From a virus, in the IMG/VR virus record IMGVR_UViG_3300044620_000612, positions 1-50,531 of that record: a stretch of DNA of 50,531 nucleotides, one strand, 5' to 3'. Below, piece after piece: positions 16,196 through 22,846 of the stretch (position 1 is its first letter; each line of letters starts with the position of its first letter). Under the pieces are notes generated by a model. That model made no database searches. It was not told where the DNA came from and worked only from the letters and a program-made list of their open reading frames with translations. Position numbers and translations under genes: made by a program.

Positions 16196-16897
16196 TTACT
16201 GTTGAACTGTATCAAGCCACTCGTTTACTTCTCTAATATCATAGTCAGTCATTGTCGAAGAGTCAAGTTTAGGAAATTTATTTTTCATGGTTTCCTTTAG
16301 ATTTTCAACATTTTTTGCAACCTCAGAGAACCTAGCAAACAATGCAGCTTTGTCAGCTTTAGAAGCAAACTTAACTGTTGTTTGGGCAGAGTAGTTTGGA
16401 ATATCTGAAACCTCTGTTTCATCTAGAAATCCTAAACCGCACATTGCCAGAGTGGTTCGCCTGATTGCTTTAGTATGCGCTTTCATAAACGCATTGGCCA
16501 GATCCACGCCAACCAAAGTCTTAGGGATAAATACATCTCCACGATTAATAGAGATGCGTCCATCCCTGTCTTGCATTTTAACACGAACTGTAAAGATACC
16601 AGTCTCTTTGTTATATGATTCATCTGCTTCGATTATGGACAGTCCATATAACTTAGACAGTTGGTCAGTGCAGTTCCGCTTGGCATACAGAACTTCTTTT
16701 CCTTGCAAGTTAAAGAACCCGAATGGTTGCCCAAGCGGATTCAATCCCATGCTTTCGCAAGTCTTATTGAGGAGTGCCATACGCTCCTCTGGGCTTAGCT
16801 TACTGTAATCATTCTTAACCAGTGCTGATTCAACAGCAGACCAATTGACTGGCTTTTTCTCAACAATCGCACTATCAACCTTCGCTTCAATTTCCAT
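16196..16897 (-). CDS. Putative RecT-like ssDNA annealing/recombination protein
   Basis: 233 residues. Conserved blocks: LSPEERMALLNKTCESMGLN, PFGFFNLQGKEVLYAKRNCT, a beta-rich centre with R-D-G-R, and FMKAHTKAIRRTTLAMCGLG then FLDETEV. This pattern is widespread in phages beside SSB and helicase genes and is often labelled as RecT-like or hypothetical. AAGGAG precedes the ATG. Neighbours (SF1 helicase, SSB-like, RusA elsewhere) support annealing-based recombination. The family is recognised by memory only. Confidence 0.6.
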   Translation of the reverse strand: MEIEAKVDSAIVEKKPVNWSAVESALVKNDYSKLSPEERMALLNKTCESMGLNPLGQPFGFFNLQGKEVLYAKRNCTDQLSKLYGLSIIEADESYNKETGIFTVRVKMQDRDGRISINRGDVFIPKTLVGVDLANAFMKAHTKAIRRTTLAMCGLGFLDETEVSDIPNYSAQTTVKFASKADKAALFARFSEVAKNVENLKETMKNKFPKLDSSTMTDYDIREVNEWLDTVQQ

Positions 16898-16930
16898 TTC
16901 AATCTCCTTTTAATCGGGAAAACAACCACA

Positions 16931-17212
16931 CTATCGCAGCAACTCACTCCGTAAAATACGAACATTATCCGACATGATTAGACGCAAGGATACTCTCCCG
17001 CCTTCTATTCTTTCCAGATAGATTGCATCACCATCAAGACCAATCGAATCATCGGGGAACAAATCATAGCGCACACCATCCAAGGTGAGGCGGGCAGAAC
17101 CATCTGGATTAATCATTTCAAATTTAACACGCCTATCCAATCCTCCTTTATATTTGAGTTGAATTTCTTCAGTCATTTTACGCATAATAACTAAGCCACC
17201 AATACGCTGCAT
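16931..17212 (-). CDS. Small beta-rich hypothetical protein
   Basis: 93 residues; AGGAG lies 6 bases before this ATG. Alternating strands (VKFEMINPDGSARLTLDG, RYDLF, GRVSLRLIM) suggest a small beta-barrel, possibly OB or Sm-like. No family recognised. Lies between the annealase and a helical protein. Confidence 0.65.
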   Translation of the reverse strand: MQRIGGLVIMRKMTEEIQLKYKGGLDRRVKFEMINPDGSARLTLDGVRYDLFPDDSIGLDGDAIYLERIEGGRVSLRLIMSDNVRILRSELLR

Positions 17213-17222
17213 TCCATTCTCC

Positions 17223-17687
17223 TTATGCCATACTCTTAGCTACAATAACCAACAGCATTTCCAATCGCTCAATCTGCCAACGACCGTTGTTCAGAATCTT
17301 TAGATTAGAAATACACACTTCGGGCACAACATCATTCAGCAACGAGTTGATTTCGTTAAGCCCACATACACTATACGCAACCGAAATAATCTGATCTTGA
17401 CTTAACGGCAATGCACCAAGGTAGTTTTGGATCATGCCACTCGCCAAGATGAACGGATGCTCTGGTGGGAAACTATCAACCGAAATCTTCTCACGCAAAA
17501 ATGCTAACGCCTTGGTTGCATTGTTGTGTATGAAGTACTTCATCAGCTGATTGTAGATAGCACCATCATGAGTTCCATCCAGATCCTTTATGGAGATCCG
17601 CATCATATCGACAGTTTCGGCATGAAGCCTACCAATCTGCCTGAAATATATGATCGATGATTCAGTTTCTGGAGAATTCTTTGCCAT
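17223..17687 (-). CDS. Helical hypothetical protein
   Basis: 154 residues from the ATG with a GGGGG ribosome site; the frame is open upstream but would overlap the membrane-protein gene further. Nearly all helical, with no Cys clusters or catalytic motifs; contains NQLMKYFIHNNATKALAFLR and R-W-Q-I-E-R-L-E-M-L. Overlaps the upstream gene by 26 bases. Function unknown. Confidence 0.65.
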   Translation of the reverse strand: MAKNSPETESSIIYFRQIGRLHAETVDMMRISIKDLDGTHDGAIYNQLMKYFIHNNATKALAFLREKISVDSFPPEHPFILASGMIQNYLGALPLSQDQIISVAYSVCGLNEINSLLNDVVPEVCISNLKILNNGRWQIERLEMLLVIVAKSMA

Positions 17688-17829
17688 CGCCAGCCCCCTC
17701 ATTCTGGTGGACTTCGATGTGGGTAACATACTTTAGCAGAATGCTAGCAAGAAACCATATCCCAATAAATGTTCCAGCCAATGGAACAAATAAGCAGAAC
17801 CATCCAGCAAACATAAGCGCATTAGTCAT
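17662..17829 (-). CDS. Small two-helix membrane protein
   Basis: 55 residues from the ATG with AAGGA upstream. About 3-20 and 21-37 are two hydrophobic stretches (ALMFAGWFCLFVPLAG and TFIGIWFLASILLKYV) with a turn between them, then a polar tail. Probably a helical hairpin in the inner membrane. It overlaps genes on both sides, as is common in this operon. Function unknown. Confidence 0.65.
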   Translation of the reverse strand: MTNALMFAGWFCLFVPLAGTFIGIWFLASILLKYVTHIEVHQNEGAGDGKEFSRN

Positions 17830-18070
17830 TTCCTTGTCCTTTCCTCGAATAGGATTCAATCAGGAATCTCAAATAGTTTTGGGCTTTTTGTAAATCCAAA
17901 ACCCCGTTTTTTTCTCGGAACCTGAATAGGTATTTGGTTATGCAGCCAACGCAATAGTCCTCAAATCCCTTCTGCCCAACAGCTGATTCAATTGCATTCC
18001 AGCAGCTGACTCCATCAATAGATTTAGATAGATAATAATCTGGATGGATTGGATTCACTGGCTCAGTCAT
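17822..18070 (-). CDS. DUF3310 family protein
   Basis: 82 residues from the ATG preceded by GGGAG. Motifs match the DUF3310 family of phage proteins: HPDYY near the N-terminus, W-N-A-I-E, FEDYCVGCITKYLFRF and LDLQKAQNYLRFLIE. The family occurs in phage nucleotide-metabolism and replication clusters; its activity is not established. Overlaps the sigma-like gene by 8 bases. Confidence 0.8.
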   Translation of the reverse strand: MTEPVNPIHPDYYLSKSIDGVSCWNAIESAVGQKGFEDYCVGCITKYLFRFREKNGVLDLQKAQNYLRFLIESYSRKGQGND

Positions 18071-18632
18071 ATAAATACTCCCATTCGATTCCTGATTCCT
18101 GAATAGCTTCACGAATATTCTGTATTGCCAACCGCTTGAGTTCAGTCACATTGTGGTAATGGATTCCTCGCTCCTTAGCGATCTCGCCATGAGATAGACC
18201 ATCCAGATGACGCAGGATAATCTCCCGGCGTTTGCCATCTATCATATTAATCAGTTTGTAGAGAAAATCCTTGTTATATTGCAATACTTCCGAGTCTTCT
18301 AGATCGATTCTATCAGTACAGGATGCTTGAGCTATCACTGAAGATGGATCATCATTATAGCATGGGCGGACTTTGCTAGACCGAATAACTCCTCGACGCA
18401 ATGTCATTCGGCAGAAATGGAATCCCCTAACAGCATATGTGGAAAATCTACATCCACTTGGATCGTATGTGGTAGCTGCTTTCCATAATGCTATCAGTAG
18501 TTCAGACTGATACTCATCATAGGTATAGCCCTTAACTTCTGGATACCTACCCATGTAGAATCCAATTAAACCCAGATTTTCATTAACGAGTTCCTCGACT
18601 GTCCGTGTCCTATTCTCGTCAACCTTCGCCAT
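18063..18632 (-). CDS. Sigma-70-family-like transcription factor 1
   Basis: 189 residues. The N-terminal half (about 10-85) looks like sigma region 2: NENLGLIGFYMGR, YDEYQSELLIALWKAATTYD, RFSTYAVRGFHFCR. The C-terminal part (about 128-180) is sigma region 4, with the helix-turn-helix LSHGEIAKERGIHYHNVTELKRLA. A phage sigma factor would redirect host RNA polymerase to phage promoters, probably late ones. AAGGAG-type ribosome site (AAAGGAGATAGG). A second homologue is at 19011. Confidence 0.75.
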   Translation of the reverse strand: MAKVDENRTRTVEELVNENLGLIGFYMGRYPEVKGYTYDEYQSELLIALWKAATTYDPSGCRFSTYAVRGFHFCRMTLRRGVIRSSKVRPCYNDDPSSVIAQASCTDRIDLEDSEVLQYNKDFLYKLINMIDGKRREIILRHLDGLSHGEIAKERGIHYHNVTELKRLAIQNIREAIQESGIEWEYLYD

Positions 18633-18650
18633 CGTCCTATCTCCTTTTAA

Positions 18651-18803
18651 TTACTGCTTAACTGTGATAGCCACACAACTATCCTTGCTTTGGTATGTGG
18701 CAGTTACTGAAACCTCAATTGGTTTAGGCATAGTTGAATGCCTTGATGATTGGCAACCTACTATCCACGGCAACACGAACAGACTGATGGTGGTGAATCG
18801 CAT
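18651..18803 (-). CDS. Small lipoprotein overlapping its upstream gene
   Basis: 50 residues. Residues 1-17 form a lipoprotein signal: basic Arg2, hydrophobic ISLFVLPWIV, then the lipobox I-V-G-C with Cys17. The mature part is about 34 residues, polar with a beta segment (IEVSVTATYQSKDSC). AGGAGG lies about 10 bases before the ATG. It overlaps the end of the upstream gene by 43 bases in another frame. It would be anchored to an outer or inner membrane and could act in exclusion or as an outer spanin, though it is far from the late genes. Confidence 0.6.
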   Translation of the reverse strand: MRFTTISLFVLPWIVGCQSSRHSTMPKPIEVSVTATYQSKDSCVAITVKQ

Positions 18804-18985
18804 TGAATGCAAACCTCCTGCTCCGATGATCTTATCCGTATCCTATTACCTGCCATCTCCAGCCAGTCTGTTTTATCGCCCGATTGACCCACAAAATTTA
18901 CTATTTCTTCCGCTAAACCGCAATGGCATTTTTTGTTGGTTTTGGCCAGTTTCTGAATGCCAGTAATGGTAGCAGAACGAAGCAT
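18761..18985 (-). CDS. Small Cys-rich protein
   Basis: 74 residues from the ATG with GGGAG eight bases upstream; an upstream ATG at 19000 is less well placed. Cys motifs: K-C-H-C-G (about 20-22) and C-I-Q-C-D...C-S-C-C at the C-terminus, suited to zinc binding. The centre is charged and helical. Its 3' end is overlapped by the lipoprotein gene. No family recognised. Confidence 0.55.
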   Translation of the reverse strand: MLRSATITGIQKLAKTNKKCHCGLAEEIVNFVGQSGDKTDWLEMAGNRIRIRSSEQEVCIQCDSPPSVCSCCRG

Positions 18986-19010
18986 TGATATATCTCCCAA
19001 AAATCATTCA

Positions 19011-19724
19011 TCATACATTTGATTGCTCCTGTTGCAATTTGTTTTGCCACCTAAACAGCTTATTTTTTATGTACTTGTTTCTGGCCTTACACTCCCTGCA
19101 CCTTAAATTACGATTGCGATTCAACATACTAATCTTGCAGCTGTATTCGCATCCACAGTCCATGCACAGACCTATCTGGGATATAAGCTCATCTGTGGCA
19201 TACTCTTCTGACATACGCTTGATAGCCTGTCGAACTGCTTCACGGGTTATGCCCAGCCCCTTACCAATCTGCTGTAGTGTTTTACCCTGCAATATCCCTT
19301 CACATATAGTTTTCCTTTTCCCAGTAAGTCTACTGATTAGATTGTGAATTGAATCCTTATTTTCTATATTGAATGATGGATCTTTAGCTTTCACATCCTC
19401 GACCATATCGCAGACTGGCACATCGGCTTTTTCTGAAATATGGTTGAGCGATACATGGGTGTGCTTTTTAGCCTGATTGATTACCCATGATCGTTTATGC
19501 AGAACTAAACGAAACATGAGAGTAGATAGCTTTCCTTTCTCTGGATCGTAATACAGGATAGTTTGAACTAAACACGACAGAACCTCTTGATACCAATCCT
19601 CATCATCAAACCCCATTGGGCATTTTACTTTTTTAGAGAAAAACTTAGCTAACTTTATATTATCATTGAATAGCTTGTGCCCTTCGCAAGTCATCTTCCC
19701 ATCAATTGCAAATGGCGATAACAC
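19011..19724 (-). CDS. Sigma-70-family-like transcription factor 2 with zinc ribbon
   Basis: 237 residues from a GTG that overlaps the upstream stop (TAGTG), with AAGGA upstream. About 20-90 resembles sigma region 2 (FDDEDWYQEVLSCLVQTILYYD, KLSTLMFRLVLHKR). Around 145-170 is a region-4 helix-turn-helix (LQGKTLQQIGKGLGITREAV). A C-terminal extension has a zinc ribbon (CMDCGCEYSC...LRCREC) and a basic helix. The zinc extension is unusual for a sigma factor and may bind DNA or polymerase. Confidence 0.7.
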   Translation of the reverse strand: MLSPFAIDGKMTCEGHKLFNDNIKLAKFFSKKVKCPMGFDDEDWYQEVLSCLVQTILYYDPEKGKLSTLMFRLVLHKRSWVINQAKKHTHVSLNHISEKADVPVCDMVEDVKAKDPSFNIENKDSIHNLISRLTGKRKTICEGILQGKTLQQIGKGLGITREAVRQAIKRMSEEYATDELISQIGLCMDCGCEYSCKISMLNRNRNLRCRECKARNKYIKNKLFRWQNKLQQEQSNV

Positions 19725-19963
19725 TAGAATAATTCCTTTCTACGCTGGAGCCCCAATTTTGAGCCCTGAGCCACTGTTTTGCCAAACTTGGGCAATACCT
19801 CAACGAAGTAGTCTAAACCGTCTGTAATGCAAAATTCAGAGGCATTGCGGGCAAGTTTGTAGGCCTCAGTCTCGCATTTCGTCAGTCGCTGCTTCTGGAT
19901 AGTCTTTCCATCACGCCAGTAGCGCAGTACGACTAGAAACGAATCACCATGAATTGGTGGCAT
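19724..19963 (-). CDS. Small hypothetical protein
   Basis: 79 residues from the ATG preceded by AGGAGG. Beta-strand start (SFLVVLRYWRDGKTIQKQR), then a helix (ETEAYKLARNASEFC) and a basic tail. The layout recalls small AP2-like or integrase-N-terminal-like DNA-binding folds, but the match is too weak to claim. Coupled to the sigma-like gene by a TAGTG overlap. Confidence 0.6.
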   Translation of the reverse strand: MPPIHGDSFLVVLRYWRDGKTIQKQRLTKCETEAYKLARNASEFCITDGLDYFVEVLPKFGKTVAQGSKLGLQRRKELF

Positions 19964-19965
19964 GA

Positions 19966-20250
19966 TTAGACCTCCTGCCAAACTGCTGAAGTGGCAGCTA
20001 TTTCGTCTATGAGATTGGCAGCTGCTAGTTCAGCATTAACCATAGCAGAGATGCAACAATCGTGTTCAGACTGAGATGCTTTAGATCTGCTGCCTAAGAA
20101 CCAAACCATTTGAATGTATTTCTTAGTTACAACGCATTGGTAAACACAAAGCATTATTTCGTCTTCTCTGACGATTCCTCGCTTAGTTAAGCTGGTAATA
20201 CTGGCGCAAATGCCATTACCTGACGGATTAACATTCCAATTGATCTTCAT
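19966..20250 (-). CDS. First gene of leftward operon, hypothetical
   Basis: 94 residues; GGAGATAGGACA precedes the ATG. Several Cys residues (G-I-C-A-S, M-L-C-V-Y-Q-C, D-C-C-I-S) and a beta-rich N-terminal half, then a helix rich in Ala (AMVNAELAAANLIDEIAA). No family recognised. As the promoter-proximal gene of the replication operon it should be expressed early; a takeover role is possible. Confidence 0.6.
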   Translation of the reverse strand: MKINWNVNPSGNGICASITSLTKRGIVREDEIMLCVYQCVVTKKYIQMVWFLGSRSKASQSEHDCCISAMVNAELAAANLIDEIAATSAVWQEV

Positions 20251-20275
20251 TGTCCTATCTCCTCTTTCCTTTGCG

Positions 20276-20293
20276 TCGAACTTTGTTGTTCGA
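20276..20293. promoter_or_regulatory. Palindromic operator between promoter and start of leftward operon
   Basis: TCGAAC (20276-20281) and GTTCGA (20288-20293) form a perfect inverted repeat with a 6-base spacer. A third half-site TCGAAC lies at 20316-20321, inside the promoter spacer. The arrangement is typical of repressor binding around a start site. Confidence 0.6.
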
Positions 20294-20300
20294 TGATTTA

Positions 20301-20329
20301 TTTATAGACCACCTATCGAACCGTGTCAA
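20301..20329 (-). promoter_or_regulatory. Consensus sigma70 promoter for the leftward operon
   Basis: On the minus strand, TTGACA (20329-20324), a spacer of exactly 17 bases and TATAAA (20306-20301). It lies about 50 bases upstream of the first leftward gene and would drive the replication operon. It uses host housekeeping polymerase, so early expression is expected. Confidence 0.8.
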
Positions 20330-20479
20330 GCCGTTTGTTCAATTATTTTTATTATTTTTTATTCTCTATTATTTTCTTAATAGCTAGTTGCCCTAAAAAT
20401 GGCTTATTCTAATTACGCACAATCTTTATGGCTATTCGTATCTCCTTCTGGAATAGTGACTTATGGAATTGGAAACGAT

Positions 20480-20495
20480 TGGCACGGGATTTGCT
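20480..20495 (+). promoter_or_regulatory. Consensus sigma54 (RpoN) promoter
   Basis: TTGGCACGGGATTTGCT carries GG (20481-20482), exactly 10 bases, then GC (20493-20494), matching the -24/-12 consensus TGGCAC-N5-TTGC. Transcription would start near 20506 and run rightward through the stem-loop at 20537-20608 into the gene at 20719. It needs an enhancer-binding ATPase of the host, as none is seen here. Phage use of RpoN is rare. Confidence 0.65.
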
Positions 20496-20536
20496 ATTAG
20501 TATATAGTATACTAAGTTAGTTAAATAATATAAGCT

Positions 20537-20608
20537 AAAAATTGACGGTTAGAGGGAGGAGGGGGACGCTGCGGAGCAAGTCCAACCCTCATCCCGCCGT
20601 CAATTTTT
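20537..20608 (+). ncRNA. Leader stem-loop / bidirectional terminator-like RNA
   Basis: A perfect 12-bp stem (AAAAATTGACGG 20537-20548 with 20597-20608) encloses GAGGG/CCCTC and GGAC/GTCC helices. The A-run on one side and T-run on the other make it terminator-like in both directions. Its loop contains CGGAGCAAGTCC (20572-20583), complementary to 20919-20930. It lies between the sigma54 promoter and the first rightward gene, so an attenuator is plausible. Confidence 0.55.
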
Positions 20609-20718
20609 TAATTGTCTAGTTAAATTAATAATAGGGGTAAAAAAAAATTGAGAAAATCGCCGTTCGTTGCTAGAGTATTTCAGCGTAGTTAAGATGCAAA
20701 AAAAATGGAGAGGGGAGA

Positions 20719-20886
20719 ATGGAATACAAAGATTTATACCGGCCTGAAAATGTGATGCTGCTGGCCAAATTGACTGATAAAGCGATTGGCTTGATTATAA
20801 ATAAAAAGTCAAATCCAAGCCCAGATGAAATAGATCTAATCAGGAAGGACTTATTTAAGAAGCAGAGTGAAGTGTTGAATGGTTAA
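20719..20886 (+). CDS. Small helical protein, first rightward gene
   Basis: 55 residues with a strong ribosome site (GGAGAGGGGAGA) right before the ATG. Mostly helical and charged: ENVMLLAKLTDKAIGLIINKK then a polar turn and DEIDLIRKDLFKKQSE. No family recognised. It is the first gene downstream of the sigma54 promoter and its leader, and is followed by a structured 130-base gap. Confidence 0.6.
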   Translation: MEYKDLYRPENVMLLAKLTDKAIGLIINKKSNPSPDEIDLIRKDLFKKQSEVLNG

Positions 20887-20894
20887 GCGCAAAA

Positions 20895-20977
20895 GGGATT
20901 ATTGCCCTTCGGCGGGCGGGACTTGCTCCGAGGAAGCCTCGTCGCCCCCTATACCCCGCCTTTACGGGCATAATCCC
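20895..20977 (+). ncRNA. Structured RNA candidate between small genes
   Basis: GGGATTATTGCCC (20895-20907) pairs with GGGCATAATCCC (20966-20977). Nested inside are GGCGGG/CCCGCC (20911-20916 with 20955-20960) and CGAGG-AAG-CCTCG (20929-20941). The loop side carries GGACTTGCTCCG (20919-20930), complementary to the loop of the 20537-20608 RNA. It is GC-rich in an AT-rich region, with no ORF. A regulatory RNA or protein-binding RNA is likely. Confidence 0.55.
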
Positions 20978-20989
20978 GGCTAAGCTAAA

Positions 20990-21004
20990 GCGGGGATACC
21001 CCGC
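20990..21004 (+). promoter_or_regulatory. GCGGGG-ATA-CCCCGC hairpin before the next gene
   Basis: A perfect 6-bp GC stem with a 3-base loop, ending 17 bases before the ATG at 21022 and just upstream of its ribosome site AAAGGA. It may shield or expose that site, or protect the mRNA 5' end after processing. Confidence 0.5.
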
Positions 21005-21021
21005 ACCCCAAAGGATAAATT

Positions 21022-21303
21022 ATGCTGAGATATGAACAGATACAGGAGTTAGCAATTGCCAGTGAACAAGACATTCCAATGCTTGCAGATTTTGATGATT
21101 GTATTGCTGGTGTGATTTATAAGAAAAACAAGTATTATGTAGTTTATAGTAGGTCTAAGATTCTAGATAAGTTGATGAACGACAATGGATGGCAATATCT
21201 CGACGCATTAGATTATTATGAATTCAATATTGAATGCGCTTATTATGGACCACAATCGCCATTGATACTTATCGACGAATTACCCGATGGGCCAAATCTA
21301 TGA
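21022..21303 (+). CDS. Hypothetical acidic protein
   Basis: 93 residues, ribosome site AAAGGA. Acidic, Tyr-rich (KKNKYYVVYSRSK, LDALDYYEFNIECAYYGP), with beta strands and one helix. Its stop overlaps the RusA ATG (ATGA). A C-terminal acidic end and small size could suit a DNA-mimic or inhibitor, but there is no direct evidence for this. Confidence 0.65.
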   Translation: MLRYEQIQELAIASEQDIPMLADFDDCIAGVIYKKNKYYVVYSRSKILDKLMNDNGWQYLDALDYYEFNIECAYYGPQSPLILIDELPDGPNL

Positions 21304-21719
21304 GTATTCTATCTAGACTGATTGATCCTATATGGTCAATTACTGTTCCAGCCCCCACAAGCAACAACAAGATGTATATGCCAGTGGGTAACAAAGGAAG
21401 GGGCGGGAGCAGACTAATAATCAGTCCAGAATATAGATTGTGGCGAGAGAGTTTGAACCTGCTTGAATGGAACAGTCCGATCATTGATGGAAGAGTATTT
21501 GTTGGAATTGAGGTTCGCCCCGGCCAGACCATGACAGACAAATCTGATTCAGATGGCTTTATTAAAGCTAGCATTGATTGCCTTGTACGGCATGGAGTGC
21601 TAGCAGACGATAGTCGAAAATATGTAGTTGGTTCACTATGCTATTTTGGTAGACCAGTTATTGAATGTATCCACGAAGGTTATGCCATAATTTCAGTATA
21701 TCCAGAGAGCATTTTATGA
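21300..21719 (+). CDS. rusA: RusA-like Holliday junction resolvase
   Basis: 139 residues. The N-terminal strand W-S-I-T-V-P-A-P-T-S-N-N is followed by an R-L-I-I-S-P-E-Y segment. The acidic core is D-K-S-D83-S-D85-G-F-I-K-A-S-I-D93 and later L-A-D-D-S-R-K. These match the RusA fold with its three catalytic Asp residues and the downstream D-D. The enzyme resolves four-way DNA junctions from replication and recombination before packaging. The ATG overlaps the upstream stop; a longer start at 21234 is not needed. Confidence 0.8.
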   Translation: MSILSRLIDPIWSITVPAPTSNNKMYMPVGNKGRGGSRLIISPEYRLWRESLNLLEWNSPIIDGRVFVGIEVRPGQTMTDKSDSDGFIKASIDCLVRHGVLADDSRKYVVGSLCYFGRPVIECIHEGYAIISVYPESIL

Positions 21720-21967
21720 TGACATATTATTACATTTGGAATAAGATGAGAGCGTTGAAAGGTGAGATTTATGTTCTAGAATCTAAAGCTCGTAATGGAA
21801 GCATTAGCGTTGAGCAGATAAATAGATTGGTTGAGCTAGAATCAGATCATGAGCATTTGGAAATGCTAGAATCTATCTGGAATAAATATGGGGAGAGCGG
21901 ATTCGATGGATATAAACCAAAACAAGAATTCGTCGATGAGCGCAATAAAGCTAAAGCGATTAGCTGA
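21716..21967 (+). CDS. Small coiled-coil protein
   Basis: 83-84 residues, starting at one of two adjacent ATGs overlapping the RusA stop (ATGATGA). Long helices (MRALKGEIYVLESKARNG, EQINRLVELESDHEHLEMLE) suggest a coiled-coil hairpin. Highly charged. No family recognised; coupled to the resolvase gene. Confidence 0.65.
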   Translation: MMTYYYIWNKMRALKGEIYVLESKARNGSISVEQINRLVELESDHEHLEMLESIWNKYGESGFDGYKPKQEFVDERNKAKAIS

Positions 21968-22154
21968 ACTAAAAGAATTTGTATACTCAGATAGAATTGA
22001 TCCTGACAAATTTAGGATCACAGTATCGGATGCGCTGCTCTTGCTGGAGAGTCAATGGGAAGAGTATTGTAATGGTGCAGAGGTTGCATTCCAGATCCAA
22101 CGGGAATCAGATATAGCCAAGCTATTATCTAAAGAGGAAATCAAGCCCGTTTAG
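21906..22154 (+). CDS. Small helical hypothetical protein
   Basis: 82 residues from the ATG with GGGGAGAG about 8 bases upstream; ATG 21936 is an alternative. Overlaps the preceding gene by 62 bases. Helical and charged (AIKLKRLAELKEFVY, DALLLLESQWEEYC). It is the last gene before the 740-base non-coding, origin-like region. Confidence 0.55.
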   Translation: MDINQNKNSSMSAIKLKRLAELKEFVYSDRIDPDKFRITVSDALLLLESQWEEYCNGAEVAFQIQRESDIAKLLSKEEIKPV

Positions 22155-22299
22155 GAAATCTCTAGAATTAAAAAGTCACTTTTTTTTAAAGCGGAAATTG
22201 AGCATAGTCAGGAAAACTAAGCATTTATTTATACGATTTATTTTGAGACGATTTTTTCAACTCCCGGTTCAATCTGGGCCAGTTCTTAGCTAATTTCTG

Positions 22300-22416
22300 A
22301 CGCAATTCCTAAACTAATTTCAATTAATGCGCCAGCCATAGTTTACTTGTGGGCCAACAACTTACGGCAATTGCGTTAGCTAAAATTGACGCAATGCGGG
22401 GATAATTTTACGCAAT
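22300..22416. repeat. ACGCAAT heptamer cluster (iteron-like)
   Basis: Four exact ACGCAAT copies in 117 bases, three in plus orientation and one inverted, several preceded by TG or TT. Short repeats of this kind bind initiators or regulators. Confidence 0.5.
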
Positions 22417-22460
22417 AAAGTTTAGGACTGGTTCGCTTCTCGCCTTGGAGCAGTCATTGG

Positions 22461-22515
22461 ATAAGCTGGGAATAAGTTTGGGGGAAAAATAATTTTTAAA
22501 AAATTCCCGGCTTAT
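22461..22515 (+). terminator. 13-bp stem-loop with T-rich tail
   Basis: ATAAGCTGGGAAT (22461-22473) pairs with ATTCCCGGCTTAT (22503-22515), with one G-U pair and a 29-base loop, followed by T-runs. It could end rightward transcription from the 20.7-22.1 kb genes, or be an origin structure. Confidence 0.5.
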
Positions 22516-22597
22516 ATTTTTTATTTTTCGAATACCCATTTTTGACCCCAAAAATTCTGGCGGTATTTCGGATCGGTTATATATTTTTATACCCTGT

Positions 22598-22623
22598 GGG
22601 GGTGGTGTGGGGGTGGTGTGGGG
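22598..22623 (+). repeat. GGGGGTGGTGT tandem G-tract repeat
   Basis: Two exact copies of GGGGGTGGTGT followed by GGGG. Several G-runs within 26 bases could fold into a G-quadruplex on the plus strand. Confidence 0.7.
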
Positions 22624-22631
22624 TTTGATAT

Positions 22632-22651
22632 AAGCTTTGATATCAAAGCTT
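22632..22651. repeat. Perfect 20-bp palindrome
   Basis: AAGCTTTGATATCAAAGCTT is identical to its reverse complement. It lies 8 bases after the G-tract repeat and directly before a 45-base polypyrimidine tract. It may be an initiator or repressor dimer site or a cruciform. Confidence 0.8.
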
Positions 22652-22817
22652 TTTCAACTTCCTTTCCCTTCCCTTCCTTTGGTTTTCTTTCCCACCCTTA
22701 TATACTATCGGTTTAAATGCTTTACTTGCAAGTCTTTATAAGGCAAGATAGCAATATTAGACTTTTTTGTTTTTTTCTCTTTTTTTTACTTTTTTTCTTT
22801 TTTATTGTTTTTTTGTG

Positions 22818-22846
22818 TTGACAAGTAAAAAAGCATACGATAGTAT
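22818..22846 (+). promoter_or_regulatory. Cassette promoter 1 (sigma70)
   Basis: TTGACA (22818-22823), 17-base spacer, TAGTAT (22841-22846), preceded by a tract of T-runs and followed by the cassette leader. Drives the gene at 22899. Confidence 0.75.

Noticed and set aside
18664-18966. 100-residue plus-strand frame
   Set aside because: Lies against the leftward operon; the minus strand holds a lipoprotein and a Cys-rich protein with good ribosome sites.
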